Assembly: GCA_024697425.1 (NCBI GenBank)
Contig: JAILFT010000018.1
Location: forward strand, 1-48,800
Reading direction: 5' to 3'
Source: Butyrivibrio sp.
GTDB taxonomy: Bacteria > Bacillota > Clostridia > Lachnospirales > Lachnospiraceae
Length of the DNA stretch: 48,800 bases
Every line of letters begins with the position of its first letter. The stretch's first letter is position 1. Of this stretch, positions 40,619 through 48,800 are shown piece after piece. The position numbers were made by a program, and so were the translations under genes. The notes under the pieces were generated by a model. The model made no database searches and was not told where the DNA came from. It worked only from the letters and a program-made list of their open reading frames with translations.

Positions 40619-42148
40619 GTGAGCAGCAATACCAAACTCTTAAAAATGGAGGGGATTTCCAAGACCTTCGGAAAAGCAGTCATAGCGCTGCACGATGTAC
40701 ACTTTGAGCTTGAAGCAGGTGAAATTCATGCACTTCTTGGGGAAAACGGCGCCGGAAAATCAACACTTATCAAGGTGCTTACAGGCGTAGAAGAAAGAGA
40801 TGAGGGTGAGATCGAACTTGAGGGAAAAAAGATACATCCAAGATCCACCAATGAAGCACAGCAGCTGGGCATTTCCACTGTTTATCAGGAAGTAAATCTT
40901 TGCCCGAACCTGTCTGTTGCTGAAAACATATATATCGGCAGAGCTCCCAGAACAAAAATGGGGTCCATCGACTGGGCGACCATGAGCAAAGAAGCCACAA
41001 AGCTTCTGGAAAAATTTGATCTTAAACTTGATGTTAATAAGAGACTGGATAACTACTCGGTAGCTGTTCAGCAGATGGTGGCAATAGCCAGAGCCAGTGA
41101 CATACAGGCAAAAGTCCTGATCCTGGATGAGCCCACAAGCTCTTTATCCAAGGTCGAAGTAGATAAGTTATTTGCAATAATGAAAAGGCTCCGCTCAGAG
41201 GGAATGGGTATCATCTTTGTAACCCACTTCCTGGATCAGGTTTATGAAGTAACTGACAGGATAACGGTTCTAAGAAACGGTGGTTATGTAGGCACCTATA
41301 ATACCTGCGATCTGCCGAGAATGGAACTTGTATCAAAGATGATAGGCAAGGATTATCAGGCACTTAACGAATCTTTGAAGGAAGGTCAGGCTGAAAAAGA
41401 AGGAACAAAAACAGGAGATGAGTTTATTTCCATGAAGAATGTTTCCCATCAGGGAAGCATTTCGGGAATGGATCTTTCAATATCAAGAGGAGAAGTTCTG
41501 GGACTTTCAGGACTCCTTGGATCCGGAAGATCTGAAACAGCAAGAGTCCTGTTTGGAATAGATCAGGTAAGTGAAGGCGAGCTTAGTATAAACGGAGAGA
41601 AAGTTAATCTGAAGCATCCTCTGGATGCCATAAGAAAAGACCTTGCTTTTTGCCCGGAGAACAGAAAGACCGAGGGCATCATAGGAGACCTCTCCATCAG
41701 AGACAACATGGCTTTGGCACTACAGGCCAAGAAGGGATTGTTTAAGAAAATCTCGAAAAAAGAGGCACAGAAGATTGCCGACAAATACATAAAGAAGCTG
41801 GAGATCAAAACACCGAATGCAGATCAGCTGATAAAGAACCTTTCCGGAGGAAATCAGCAGAAGGTGATCCTGGCAAGATGGCTTGCAACGAATCCGCAGC
41901 TTCTTATGCTGGATGAACCCACAAGGGGAATTGATATCGGTACAAAAGCCGAGATCCAGAAGATAGTCATTGATCTGGCAGCTCAGGGAATGGCCGTTCT
42001 CTTTATATCATCCGAGCTTGACGAGGAGCTTAGATGCTGTCGAAGGATTGTAGTCCTTAAAGACATGGAGAAGGCAGGTGAAGTTGTTGGGGACAACATC
42101 ACTGAAGGAGCAGTAATGCAGATCATGGCAGGAGGAGAAGGTAAATGA
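40619..42148 (+). CDS. ytfR: YtfR-like sugar ABC transporter ATP-binding protein
   Basis: Double-ABC ATPase of 509 residues, energising the furanose importer. Domain 1 has Walker A GENGAGKSTL and Walker B LILDEPTSSL with Ala-Ile-Ala in place of a clear LSGGQ (VAVQQMVAIARA). Domain 2 has a Walker-A-like LLGSGRSETA, signature NLSGGNQQKVILARW and Walker B LMLDEPTRGID. The start is GTG at 40619, with AAAGGAGGAG 6-8 bp upstream. Its ATGA end overlaps the first permease. The neighbouring ytfQ-like and two permease genes give the exact order of the E. coli ytfQRT-yjfF operon. Confidence 0.9.
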   Translation: MSSNTKLLKMEGISKTFGKAVIALHDVHFELEAGEIHALLGENGAGKSTLIKVLTGVEERDEGEIELEGKKIHPRSTNEAQQLGISTVYQEVNLCPNLSVAENIYIGRAPRTKMGSIDWATMSKEATKLLEKFDLKLDVNKRLDNYSVAVQQMVAIARASDIQAKVLILDEPTSSLSKVEVDKLFAIMKRLRSEGMGIIFVTHFLDQVYEVTDRITVLRNGGYVGTYNTCDLPRMELVSKMIGKDYQALNESLKEGQAEKEGTKTGDEFISMKNVSHQGSISGMDLSISRGEVLGLSGLLGSGRSETARVLFGIDQVSEGELSINGEKVNLKHPLDAIRKDLAFCPENRKTEGIIGDLSIRDNMALALQAKKGLFKKISKKEAQKIADKYIKKLEIKTPNADQLIKNLSGGNQQKVILARWLATNPQLLMLDEPTRGIDIGTKAEIQKIVIDLAAQGMAVLFISSELDEELRCCRRIVVLKDMEKAGEVVGDNITEGAVMQIMAGGEGK

Positions 42149-43185
42149 AAAATAAGATAAATAAACTGTCACAGAACCAGGCATTCTGGCCGGTGATTAT
42201 TTTCCTGACCATCATATTGTTCAACACCATAATGACAAAGGGAGAGTTTCTCTCAATATCAATAGTGGACGGACATTTCTACGGAAGGATCATTGATATT
42301 TTCAGAAACGGCGGAAAACTCATGATCCTGGCTGCAGGTATGACAATGGTTCTTGCCACAGGCGGAACCGATATCTCGGTAGGTTCGGTAATGGCCATAA
42401 GCGGAGCTATAGCCTGCAGTATCATTAACGGAAACCTCCTTCCGGGACTTAACGGCAATGTTGCCATGGCTATTATACTGGCAATTTGTGCCGGAATTAT
42501 CTGCGGTCTGTGGAACGGATTCCTTGTAGCTCAGATCAAGATTCAGCCTATCGTAGCAACAATGATACTTCTGGTTGCGGGACGAGGCATTGCACAGCTG
42601 ATCACCAGCGGCAAGATCATCACGATCAATTCCGATGCATATTACTTCATAAACGGAGGATATATTTTCGGACTCCCATTCCCATTGTACATAGTTCTTT
42701 TCCTGGTTGGGATCTTGCTGCTGTTTGTTCATAAGTCGGCTTTCGGACTGTTCCTTGAGTCTATCGGCTGCAATTCTCTGGCATCAAAATTTGCGGGAAT
42801 CAAGGTAAACAGATTCCTTCTTGCAATCTACACTATTTCAGGAGCCTTCGCATCAGTTGCGGGACTTATTGAGAGTGCAGGAATCAAAGGCGCGGACTGT
42901 AACAATGCAGGACTTAATATTGAGCTTGATGCCATTCTTGCTGTAGCCATCGGCGGAACCAACCTCATGGGCGGAAGATTTTCAATCTTCTCAAGTGTAA
43001 TAGGAGCTCTTATCGTTCAGAGTATCACAACAACAGTTCTTGCCCTGGGCGTACCCGCAGCTTATATCAGAGTGCTTAAAGCGCTTCTTATCATTGTGAT
43101 CTGCCTTTCACAGTCCAGCAAATTCAAGCTGCATATCAGCAAGATTGCAGTAAGCAAGAAGAAAGAGGAGGCAGTTGCATTATGA
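42145..43185 (+). CDS. ytfT: YtfT-like sugar ABC permease
   Basis: Membrane permease of the BPD_transp_2 (RbsC) family, 346 residues, about eight to ten hydrophobic helices. Characteristic stretches: AAGMTMVLATGGTDISVGSV near residue 65, GLWNGFLVAQIKIQPIVATMI near 125 and AVAIGGTNLMGGRFSIF-like sequence near 270. Together with the next gene it forms a heterodimeric channel. Start overlaps the ATPase stop by 4 bp, and its own stop overlaps the next start in the same way. Confidence 0.9.
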   Translation: MKNKINKLSQNQAFWPVIIFLTIILFNTIMTKGEFLSISIVDGHFYGRIIDIFRNGGKLMILAAGMTMVLATGGTDISVGSVMAISGAIACSIINGNLLPGLNGNVAMAIILAICAGIICGLWNGFLVAQIKIQPIVATMILLVAGRGIAQLITSGKIITINSDAYYFINGGYIFGLPFPLYIVLFLVGILLLFVHKSAFGLFLESIGCNSLASKFAGIKVNRFLLAIYTISGAFASVAGLIESAGIKGADCNNAGLNIELDAILAVAIGGTNLMGGRFSIFSSVIGALIVQSITTTVLALGVPAAYIRVLKALLIIVICLSQSSKFKLHISKIAVSKKKEEAVAL

Positions 43186-44189
43186 GAGAGAAACTGCGTA
43201 TAAAGAATATTTCCCTGACAATGACAATTGTGCTGTTCCTGATAATGTTCATCTTCGGATCTGTACGATATGACCACTTTTTTTCATTGTCAACATTCTT
43301 AAATCTTTTCAATGATAACGCCTATCTGATGATAGCCGGAATCGGAATAACCTTTGTGCTTATCACAGGAGGAATTGATATTTCGATTTCTTCAACCATA
43401 GCTTTTACCGGTGTGTTCATGGCCTACAGCCTTCAGAAGGGAATTCCCTCCTATATTGTCATTCCCATGGCACTTATCATCGGTATTATTGTAGGTGCGG
43501 TTCAGGGCAGCCTTATCCATTATTTTAAGCTGCAGCCCTTTATTGTAACTCTTGCAGGACAGTTCCTTATGAGAGGACTTTGCGTTGTAATAAGTGAGGC
43601 ATCTATTCCCATTACAGATGAGTTCTTCAAGTTTATGGCTCTTGGAAGGATCCAGATAAAGCTTGGAGATTCCAAGGCTCTTAACGGAAAGATCTATTAC
43701 TACGTTCTTATATTTGTGGCAGTTCTTGTTGTGGGTCTTTATGTTCTTAAAAAGACTCCCTTCGGAAGAGCCGTATATGCCATCGGCGGAAGCGAACAAT
43801 CCGCAGAACTTATGGGTCTTAATGTTGCAAGAACCAAGATTGGAGCGTATATTATAAGCAGTTTCTGCGCGGCTCTGGCAGGAGTTGTATTCAGCTTCTA
43901 CACACTGGCTGGGTACGGACTTCAGAACATGGGAATGGAGCTGGACGCCATTTCCTCAGCGGTTATCGGGGGAACACTTCTTACCGGCGGTGTCGGATCG
44001 GTGTTTGGAACTGCTGTGGGAGCAATGATCCAGGGCATCATTCAGACCATTGTTACTTACGAGAATCTGAATACATGGTGGACAAAGGTTACCATAGCGG
44101 GACTGCTCTGTTTCTTTATCGTGGTACAGAGGATCATAGCTGTAAGGGCCGAGTCCGCAAAGGGCAAGAGCATGGCAGCTGCTGCCTGA
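43182..44189 (+). CDS. yjfF: YjfF-like sugar ABC permease
   Basis: Second permease of the furanose importer, 335 residues, same family as the preceding gene but clearly divergent. GIGITFVLITGGIDISISS near residue 50, QGSLIHYFKLQPFIVTLAGQ near 110, GRAVYAIGGSEQSAELMGL near 195 and AVIGGTLLTGGVGSVFGT near 265 fit the family. The presence of two different permeases matches YtfT/YjfF rather than a ribose system with one RbsC. The sensor kinase gene follows after about 35 bp. Confidence 0.9.
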   Translation: MREKLRIKNISLTMTIVLFLIMFIFGSVRYDHFFSLSTFLNLFNDNAYLMIAGIGITFVLITGGIDISISSTIAFTGVFMAYSLQKGIPSYIVIPMALIIGIIVGAVQGSLIHYFKLQPFIVTLAGQFLMRGLCVVISEASIPITDEFFKFMALGRIQIKLGDSKALNGKIYYYVLIFVAVLVVGLYVLKKTPFGRAVYAIGGSEQSAELMGLNVARTKIGAYIISSFCAALAGVVFSFYTLAGYGLQNMGMELDAISSAVIGGTLLTGGVGSVFGTAVGAMIQGIIQTIVTYENLNTWWTKVTIAGLLCFFIVVQRIIAVRAESAKGKSMAAAA

Positions 44190-44224
44190 CATATTAAATA
44201 TCAAGCGAATCGGGGATGAGAGTA

Positions 44225-46006
44225 ATGAATGTTAAAAGGATAGGATCGGGAATAACCAAGATACGAACCAAACTGATCCTTTCCCAGATATTCATTGCCC
44301 TCATTCCTTTTATTTTGGTGGGAATCGTAGGAATTACCTTTTCTGTAAGAGAAGCCAGGAAGAATGTGGCTCAGAGATCCTCTCAGACAGTTACTCAGGT
44401 AAGCCGTACTCTTGATACATACATGGAAGACCTGGATAAGCTTGTCCTTACTCTGGCAGATGAAATCGAAGCGGCTGACCTTGACGGAAGTACTGATACA
44501 AAAGCGGCTGAAGTGATACGGACCATGCAGAATGTCATGGGAAGATACGATGAGATTGCCGGAATGCTGTATGCAGAGGACAATGATGACTACATAAGTA
44601 CAGGTATCACACGCGTATCAAGAGATTCTTTTCAGAAGGAGAGCTGGTATAAGGCAGCACTTCTTGATCCCGACAAAAGCCACATGATCAGTACCGTCAC
44701 AGGAAGGAATATCGCAACAGATGTGGGATATTCCGTCGATGACGTTTTTTCCATTGTAAAAGCAGTTAAGAACAGGGACACAGACAGGATAGAAGGTGTT
44801 CTTCTTGTGGACATCGGCCACAGCATCATCTCTTCCGCCATCAGAGATTCTCAGCTTGGAGGCGAGGGATTTGTTTTTGTGCTGGATGAAGAAGACCATA
44901 TGGTTTACACACCCATAAACCCCGTGGTCTACAGGATAAACCCCAAATGGCTTGTAAATGAGGACGAGACCATAGCAGTAGACCTTGGAAACAGCAGGTA
45001 CCTTGTGCGATTTAAAAAGTCTGACATGACCGGCTGGAAAACCGTCAGCGTAACTTCCTACGATGAGCTTATGGGAGATTACAACAGAATGATGGGGATA
45101 TTTGCCGCAATCCTTGTGGCTACCCTTATTCTTGTGCAATATCTGTCTGTCAGGGTTTCCGACAACATCACAAGACCCATCAAAAAGCTAAGAGATCTTA
45201 TGCGTAAGACCAGAGAGGGAAATCTCTCATTAAGATTTGAGAGCGATAGCCGTGACGAGATAAATGACCTTGGTAAAAGCTTCAACCATATGATCGACAG
45301 GATACAGGAACTCCTGGTAAGAGTAAGGCAGGAGGAAGACCTGAAAAGGAAGGCTGAGCTTAAGATTGTTCAGGAGCAGTTCAAGCCGCATTTTCTTTAT
45401 AACACTTTGGATACCATTAACTGGATGGCCAGAGAACACGGGGCAAAAGATATAGTGAGTCTGGTGGACGCTCTGACAAACGTGTTCAGGATAAGTCTTT
45501 CTCACGGCAAGGACTATATAACCATCAAGGAAGAAATCAACTATATTTCCAGTTACCTTTATGTACAGAAGACAAGATATGAAGACAAGCTTCTTTTCGA
45601 GATAGATACAGACGAAGAATGTGAGAAGCATCAGGTTCCAAAGCTTATCCTTCAGCCTCTTGTGGAGAACGCCATCTATCATGGTATTAAGCTTAAAAGA
45701 GGTACGGGCCATATTCACATTTCAGTCAAGAGGGCTGATGACATGATCTGCATGTCCGTTGAGGATGACGGAAAAGGAATGGACGAGAATACCCGCGACT
45801 CCTTACGAGAACTCCTTAAAACAGGAGAGCATACCCAGGAGATCAAGGCGGAGGATAAGGAGAGTTTCGGTCTTTTCTATGTAAAAGAAAGGCTGCAGCA
45901 AAGATACAGGGACAGTTACAAAGTTGAAGTTGAAAGTACCGAGGATATCGGAACAAGGATCTCAATTTTTATCCCATTTTTTGAAGAGGAGAATGTCATA
46001 AAGTGA
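44225..46006 (+). CDS. YesM-type sensor histidine kinase
   Basis: Membrane kinase of 593 residues. TM1 is LILSQIFIALIPFILVGIVG (about 17-38), then an extracellular Cache-like sensor domain (about 40-275), TM2 MMGIFAAILVATLILVQYL (about 285-305), and HAMP (KKLRDLMRKTREGNLSLRF). The His_kinase motif QFKPHFLYNTLDTINWM carries His389, and LILQPLVENAIYHGIK is the ATPase N-box. ATG 44225 is preferred over 44216 because GGGG at 44212 is 9 bp upstream of it. The expected partner is the AraC-type regulator at 38030. The downstream gene for a double sugar-binding lipoprotein overlaps by 4 bp, suggesting a joint sensory unit. Confidence 0.9.
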   Translation: MNVKRIGSGITKIRTKLILSQIFIALIPFILVGIVGITFSVREARKNVAQRSSQTVTQVSRTLDTYMEDLDKLVLTLADEIEAADLDGSTDTKAAEVIRTMQNVMGRYDEIAGMLYAEDNDDYISTGITRVSRDSFQKESWYKAALLDPDKSHMISTVTGRNIATDVGYSVDDVFSIVKAVKNRDTDRIEGVLLVDIGHSIISSAIRDSQLGGEGFVFVLDEEDHMVYTPINPVVYRINPKWLVNEDETIAVDLGNSRYLVRFKKSDMTGWKTVSVTSYDELMGDYNRMMGIFAAILVATLILVQYLSVRVSDNITRPIKKLRDLMRKTREGNLSLRFESDSRDEINDLGKSFNHMIDRIQELLVRVRQEEDLKRKAELKIVQEQFKPHFLYNTLDTINWMAREHGAKDIVSLVDALTNVFRISLSHGKDYITIKEEINYISSYLYVQKTRYEDKLLFEIDTDEECEKHQVPKLILQPLVENAIYHGIKLKRGTGHIHISVKRADDMICMSVEDDGKGMDENTRDSLRELLKTGEHTQEIKAEDKESFGLFYVKERLQQRYRDSYKVEVESTEDIGTRISIFIPFFEEENVIK

Positions 46007-47898
46007 CTAAAGTGTTAAAAACAAAATGGCATATTTTATGCGTTCTGGCTGCTGCGCTTTTACTTGCTCTTTCCATGGGGGGATGCCATGTTATCCCCAT
46101 GAGTGACGGAGGGAACAAAGAGGGAGTGACTTCCATAATCGGCGTTTCCCAGGCCAATATGCGTGAAGAATGGCGCGTTGCCCTTATCAATGAGCTTCGG
46201 GAAGAGACTGATAAATACGAAGACATCAGTATTGTGACTACAGATGCCACCGGAAGTGCTTCAAAGCAGATACAGGATATAGATAACCTCATAGGTTTTG
46301 GAATCGATCTTCTTATAATATCTCCCTGCGATGAGAAGATAATGGGAGATAAGATAAAAGAAGTCCATGATGCCGGTATCCCGGTCATTGTCATGGACAG
46401 GGCTGTAGAAGGCTTTGATTACACGCTTTATATCGGTCCCGACAATGAAGTAATAGGAATGCAGGCAGGTACATATATCGTAGATCTTCTTGGAGAAAAA
46501 GGCGGTGATGTGATCGCTCTTGTTGGCAATCCCGCATCGGTTCAGGGTACCGAAAGGCTGTCCGGCTTTAAAGCTGCTCTGGAAGAAGCACAGAACATAA
46601 ACATTCATGAAGTATATCTTGGAACCGAATCCAAAGATGCAGCCTATGACATGATCCTGGCCGCCAAAAACATGGTAGAGAAAGTCGATGTTATTTTTAC
46701 CTACAGCGATACTATGGCTCTTGGTGTCTGTGATGCACTAAGATCCATGGGGCTTGACCGGAAGGTCATGACTGTTGACTGCGATGGCTTCAAAGGTGTT
46801 GACGAGGGTCTGGATCTGGTATCTCAGGGGCGGCTTAAGGCAACGGTTTCCTGCCCTATAGGAGGCAAGGAGGCCATTGATTACGCTCTTTCAATCCTTA
46901 ATAATGAGAGCGGTGTGCCCAAGCAGGTCATTCTTCGAAGTAATATTATTGACAGCTCCAATGTTGAAGAAAGTATAAACCGGATCAACGCACAAACCGC
47001 TGATGACGGTAAAAAGATCAGGGTTGGTTACTCCCAGGTTGGCCAGGAGAGTAATTGGCGTCTTGCCAACACCAAGTCCATTGAGGAATCTGCAAAAGAG
47101 TTTAATATTGACCTCCACATGGAGATAGCCGACCAGTCTCAGGAAAAGCAGTTCGAGGCTATCAGGTCCTTTATTAAAGAAGGAGTCGATGTGATAGTTG
47201 TTTCCCCTGTGGTGGAAACAGGTTGGGACGAAGTCCTCAGGGAAGCAAAAGCAGCCGGCATCCCTGTCATAATGTCCGACAGAAATGTAGTGGTTGAGAA
47301 CAGGGAAGAGAATCTTACCACCACATATCTTGGCGCTGACTTTGTGGAGGAAGGCCGAAGGGCCATGCGATGGATAAGAGACAATGTTGCGGCAGATGGC
47401 GGCACCATGAAGATCATGGAGATCATGGGCAATACCGGTGCGTCACCCACAGAGGAGAGAGATCAGGGATTCAGGGAAATACTTTCTGAGAATCCCGGAT
47501 ATGAGATTTCCTATTCCGATTACGGAGATTTCACTTTTGAAGGCGGAAGGAAAGTTGTAAGTGAATATCTTGCACAGCATGAGTGGGACATTGACATTAT
47601 TTTTTCCCAGAATGACGATATGGCGCTTGGAGCAATCGAAGAGCTGAAGGCACATGGAATAAGGCCTGATGAGGACGTTAAGATCATTTCCGTCGATGCG
47701 ACAACAGAAGCCTTTGAGGCCATGGTAAGAGGAGAGCTCTCCTGTGCGGTTGAATGTAATCCCATTATCGGGCCGCAGCTTATGAAGGCTGTAAGGGATC
47801 TTTGCAGCGGCAAGCAGATGCCCTTCAGGATCATCACCGACGAGAAGGTGTACGATCAGTCTGTAGCGGATGACTATATAAGAAAGAGACTTTACTGA
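46003..47898 (+). CDS. Lipoprotein with two tandem periplasmic-binding-protein domains
   Basis: A 631-residue lipoprotein (lipobox SMGGC, Cys28) with two consecutive sugar-binding domains. Domain 1 (about 42-330) is ribose-binding-like: IIGVSQANMREEWR, LLIISPCDEK, VIVMDRAV, VGNPASVQGTERLSGF. Domain 2 (about 340-625) is YtfQ-like: VGYSQVGQESNWRLANTKSI, VSPVVETGWDEVLREA, MEIMGNTGASPTEERDQGF, SQNDDMALGAIEEL. The residues QVGQESNWR mirror QIGQESGWR of the transporter's own receptor. A fused pair is unusual: solute-binding receptors are normally single. Overlap with the kinase gene (GTG start inside the GTGA) points to a signalling role, passing ligand occupancy to the kinase, rather than import. 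No transmembrane helix beyond the lipid anchor. Confidence 0.85.
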   Translation: MTKVLKTKWHILCVLAAALLLALSMGGCHVIPMSDGGNKEGVTSIIGVSQANMREEWRVALINELREETDKYEDISIVTTDATGSASKQIQDIDNLIGFGIDLLIISPCDEKIMGDKIKEVHDAGIPVIVMDRAVEGFDYTLYIGPDNEVIGMQAGTYIVDLLGEKGGDVIALVGNPASVQGTERLSGFKAALEEAQNINIHEVYLGTESKDAAYDMILAAKNMVEKVDVIFTYSDTMALGVCDALRSMGLDRKVMTVDCDGFKGVDEGLDLVSQGRLKATVSCPIGGKEAIDYALSILNNESGVPKQVILRSNIIDSSNVEESINRINAQTADDGKKIRVGYSQVGQESNWRLANTKSIEESAKEFNIDLHMEIADQSQEKQFEAIRSFIKEGVDVIVVSPVVETGWDEVLREAKAAGIPVIMSDRNVVVENREENLTTTYLGADFVEEGRRAMRWIRDNVAADGGTMKIMEIMGNTGASPTEERDQGFREILSENPGYEISYSDYGDFTFEGGRKVVSEYLAQHEWDIDIIFSQNDDMALGAIEELKAHGIRPDEDVKIISVDATTEAFEAMVRGELSCAVECNPIIGPQLMKAVRDLCSGKQMPFRIITDEKVYDQSVADDYIRKRLY

Positions 47899-47901
47899 GG
47901 G

Positions 47902-47930
47902 TTGACTTTTTTTAATCAAGAACATAAAAT
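47902..47930 (+). promoter_or_regulatory. Promoter of the tyrS T-box transcript
   Basis: TTGACT (47902-47907, 5 of 6) and TAAAAT (47925-47930, 5 of 6) with 17-bp spacing, right after the tandem-binding-protein stop and about 30 bases before the leader structure. Confidence 0.7.
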
Positions 47931-47944
47931 CATTAAGTAATTAA

Positions 47945-48240
47945 ATACCAAAGGCTGTGACCGGAATAAGTAACGGATGCTGACTGACTACAGAGAGTTG
48001 CCGGATGGTGAGAGGCGCAAGTTAAGAGTATTTGTGAATACCTCCGTAAGCTGCACGGAAAAACGGGTTTCCCAAGTAAGCCGTGACGAGAACCGAAGCG
48101 TCAGTTCGGAAGAGTATAAAGGTAAAAGTTCTTTTACCGGAGTACTTATTGAGGCGCATGGCGTGAGTCATACGTGAATGAAGGTGGTAACACGATTAAT
48201 TCGTCCTTCGTGATCATTAACTGGTCGCGAAGGATTTTTT
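47945..48240 (+). ncRNA. Tyrosine T-box leader with terminator
   Basis: The stretch before tyrS is a T-box riboswitch that reads uncharged tRNA. The T-box sequence AAGGTGGTAACACG (48181-48194) is close to the canonical AGGGTGGNACCGCG. Stem I has GACTACAGAGAG, placing Tyr codon TAC (47989-47991) in the specifier loop, and GGTGAGAGGCGCAAG in its distal part. The terminator pairs 48204-48216 with 48222-48234 over 13 bp, followed by six T. Part of its 5' arm can instead pair with GAAGG of the T-box to form the antiterminator. This stretch has no gene; the open frames inside it are chance. Confidence 0.93.
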
Positions 48241-48282
48241 ATTTCCACAGCCTTCGTGATCACAACACTTAGGAGGTGCATT

Positions 48283-48800
48283 ATGCAGATTTATGAAGAA
48301 CTTAAGGCAAGAGGCCTAATTGCTCAGGTTACAGACGAAGAGCAGATCAGAGACCTGGTAAATACAGGAAAGGCCACATTCTACATCGGCTTTGACTGTA
48401 CTGCAGACAGCCTTACTGCAGGACACTTTATGGCCCTTACTCTTATGAAGAGACTTCAGGAGGCAGGCAACAAGCCCATCGCCCTTATCGGCGGCGGCAC
48501 AACCATGATCGGCGATCCTTCCGGAAGAACCGACATGAGAAAGATGCTTACTAGAGAAGACATCGACCACAACGCAGAGTGCTTCAAGCACCAGATGGAG
48601 AAGTTCATTGACTTTGGCGAAGGCAAGGCCATGATGGTAAACAATGCCGACTGGCTTATGAACCTTAACTACATCGAGCTTCTTCGTGAGGTTGGTGCAT
48701 GTTTCTCAGTTAATAACATGCTTCGTGCTGAGTGCTACAAGCAGCGTATGGAGAAGGGACTTTCCTTCCTTGAATTCAACTACATGATCATGCAGTCCTA
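48283..48800 (+). CDS. tyrS: Tyrosyl-tRNA synthetase (5' part, cut by window end)
   Basis: The first 172 codons of tyrosyl-tRNA synthetase, which charges tRNA-Tyr. [20 protein letters not shown] contains the HIGH-like class I motif (HFMA), followed by [19 protein letters not shown], a TyrS hallmark, and NYMIMQS where the tyrosine pocket lies. The KMSKS loop is beyond the window. Start ATG 48283 follows TAGGAGGTG. Expression is controlled by the T-box just upstream with a Tyr specifier, which supports the identification. It is not a broken gene; it runs past base 48800. Confidence 0.96.
   Translation, partial: MQIYEELKARGLIAQVTDEEQIRDLVNTGKATFYIGFDCTADSLTAGHFMALTLMKRLQEAGNKPIALIGGGTTMIGDPSGRTDMRKMLTREDIDHNAECFKHQMEKFIDFGEGKAMMVNNADWLMNLNYIELLREVGACFSVNNMLRAECYKQRMEKGLSFLEFNYMIMQS

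Noticed and set aside
47977..48177. Open frame of 66 codons before tyrS
   Set aside because: It lies wholly inside the T-box leader, has no ribosome binding site and no protein-like composition.
1..48800. tRNA, rRNA, insertion sequences, phage genes or attachment sites
   Set aside because: No tRNA-like cloverleaf ending in CCA, no transposase or integrase motifs and no long direct or inverted repeats of that kind were noticed on reading; a dedicated search was not possible.

Overview
The window looks like part of a chromosome of a Lachnospiraceae bacterium (Clostridia), most probably a fibre-degrading gut or rumen type close to Butyrivibrio/Pseudobutyrivibrio. The reasons are Bacillota-type gene order (rpsP-khpA; rbgA-rnhB-fliK-like-flhB-like; DUF512-der-plsY), strong AGGAGG ribosome binding sites, a tyrosine T-box leader, a tetrahydrofolate riboswitch in front of folT, a long-form PRPP synthetase, and a very large secreted GH43 protein next to a furanose-type sugar ABC transporter. 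The taxonomic call is an inference. No rRNA, tRNA, insertion sequence, phage or CRISPR was seen.

Region 1 (1-8.7 kb): the ribosomal protein cluster rpsP-khpA-(trmD-rimM)-rplS. TrmD and RimM are one in-frame protein, in the opposite order to the usual rimM-trmD. Between it and rplS sits a nucleoside salvage cassette: uridine phosphorylase, a BMP lipoprotein, an ABC ATPase, two permeases and cytidine deaminase.

Region 2 (8.7-18.2 kb): a housekeeping run with two signal peptidases I on either side of the GTPase RbgA, then RNase HII, FliK-like and FlhB-tail-like proteins, a YraN-type nuclease-like protein and PgeF. It is followed by an OmpR-type two-component system with a candidate CTTAAG operator array.

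Region 3 (18.3-31.4 kb): prs on the minus strand; DUF512/der/plsY; then an unusual three-gene operon: a large membrane-anchored N-formylglutamate-amidohydrolase-like protein, a RimK-type ATP-grasp ligase and a FolC/Mur-type ligase. Next come folT on the minus strand with its THF riboswitch, an RsiV/DUF3298-like lipoprotein and surE.

Region 4 (31.5-47.9 kb): an apparent furanoside-use locus. It holds a 2126-residue secreted protein with three GH43-like modules and carbohydrate-binding modules, an AraC-type response regulator, a YtfQ/YtfR/YtfT/YjfF-like ABC transporter, a YesM-type sensor kinase and a lipoprotein with two tandem sugar-binding domains. A plausible flow is extracellular release of furanose sugars, sensing by the tandem binding lipoprotein with the kinase, and activation of the ytfQ promoter by the response regulator.

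Region 5 (47.9-48.8 kb): a tyrosine T-box leader and the start of tyrS, cut by the window end.

The best candidates for undescribed biology are the hydrolase/ATP-grasp/FolC-like operon (23.2-28.0 kb), the TrmD-RimM fusion, the tandem-binding-protein sensory arrangement, and the ytfQ leader whose ribosome binding site lies in a perfect 10-bp inverted repeat.
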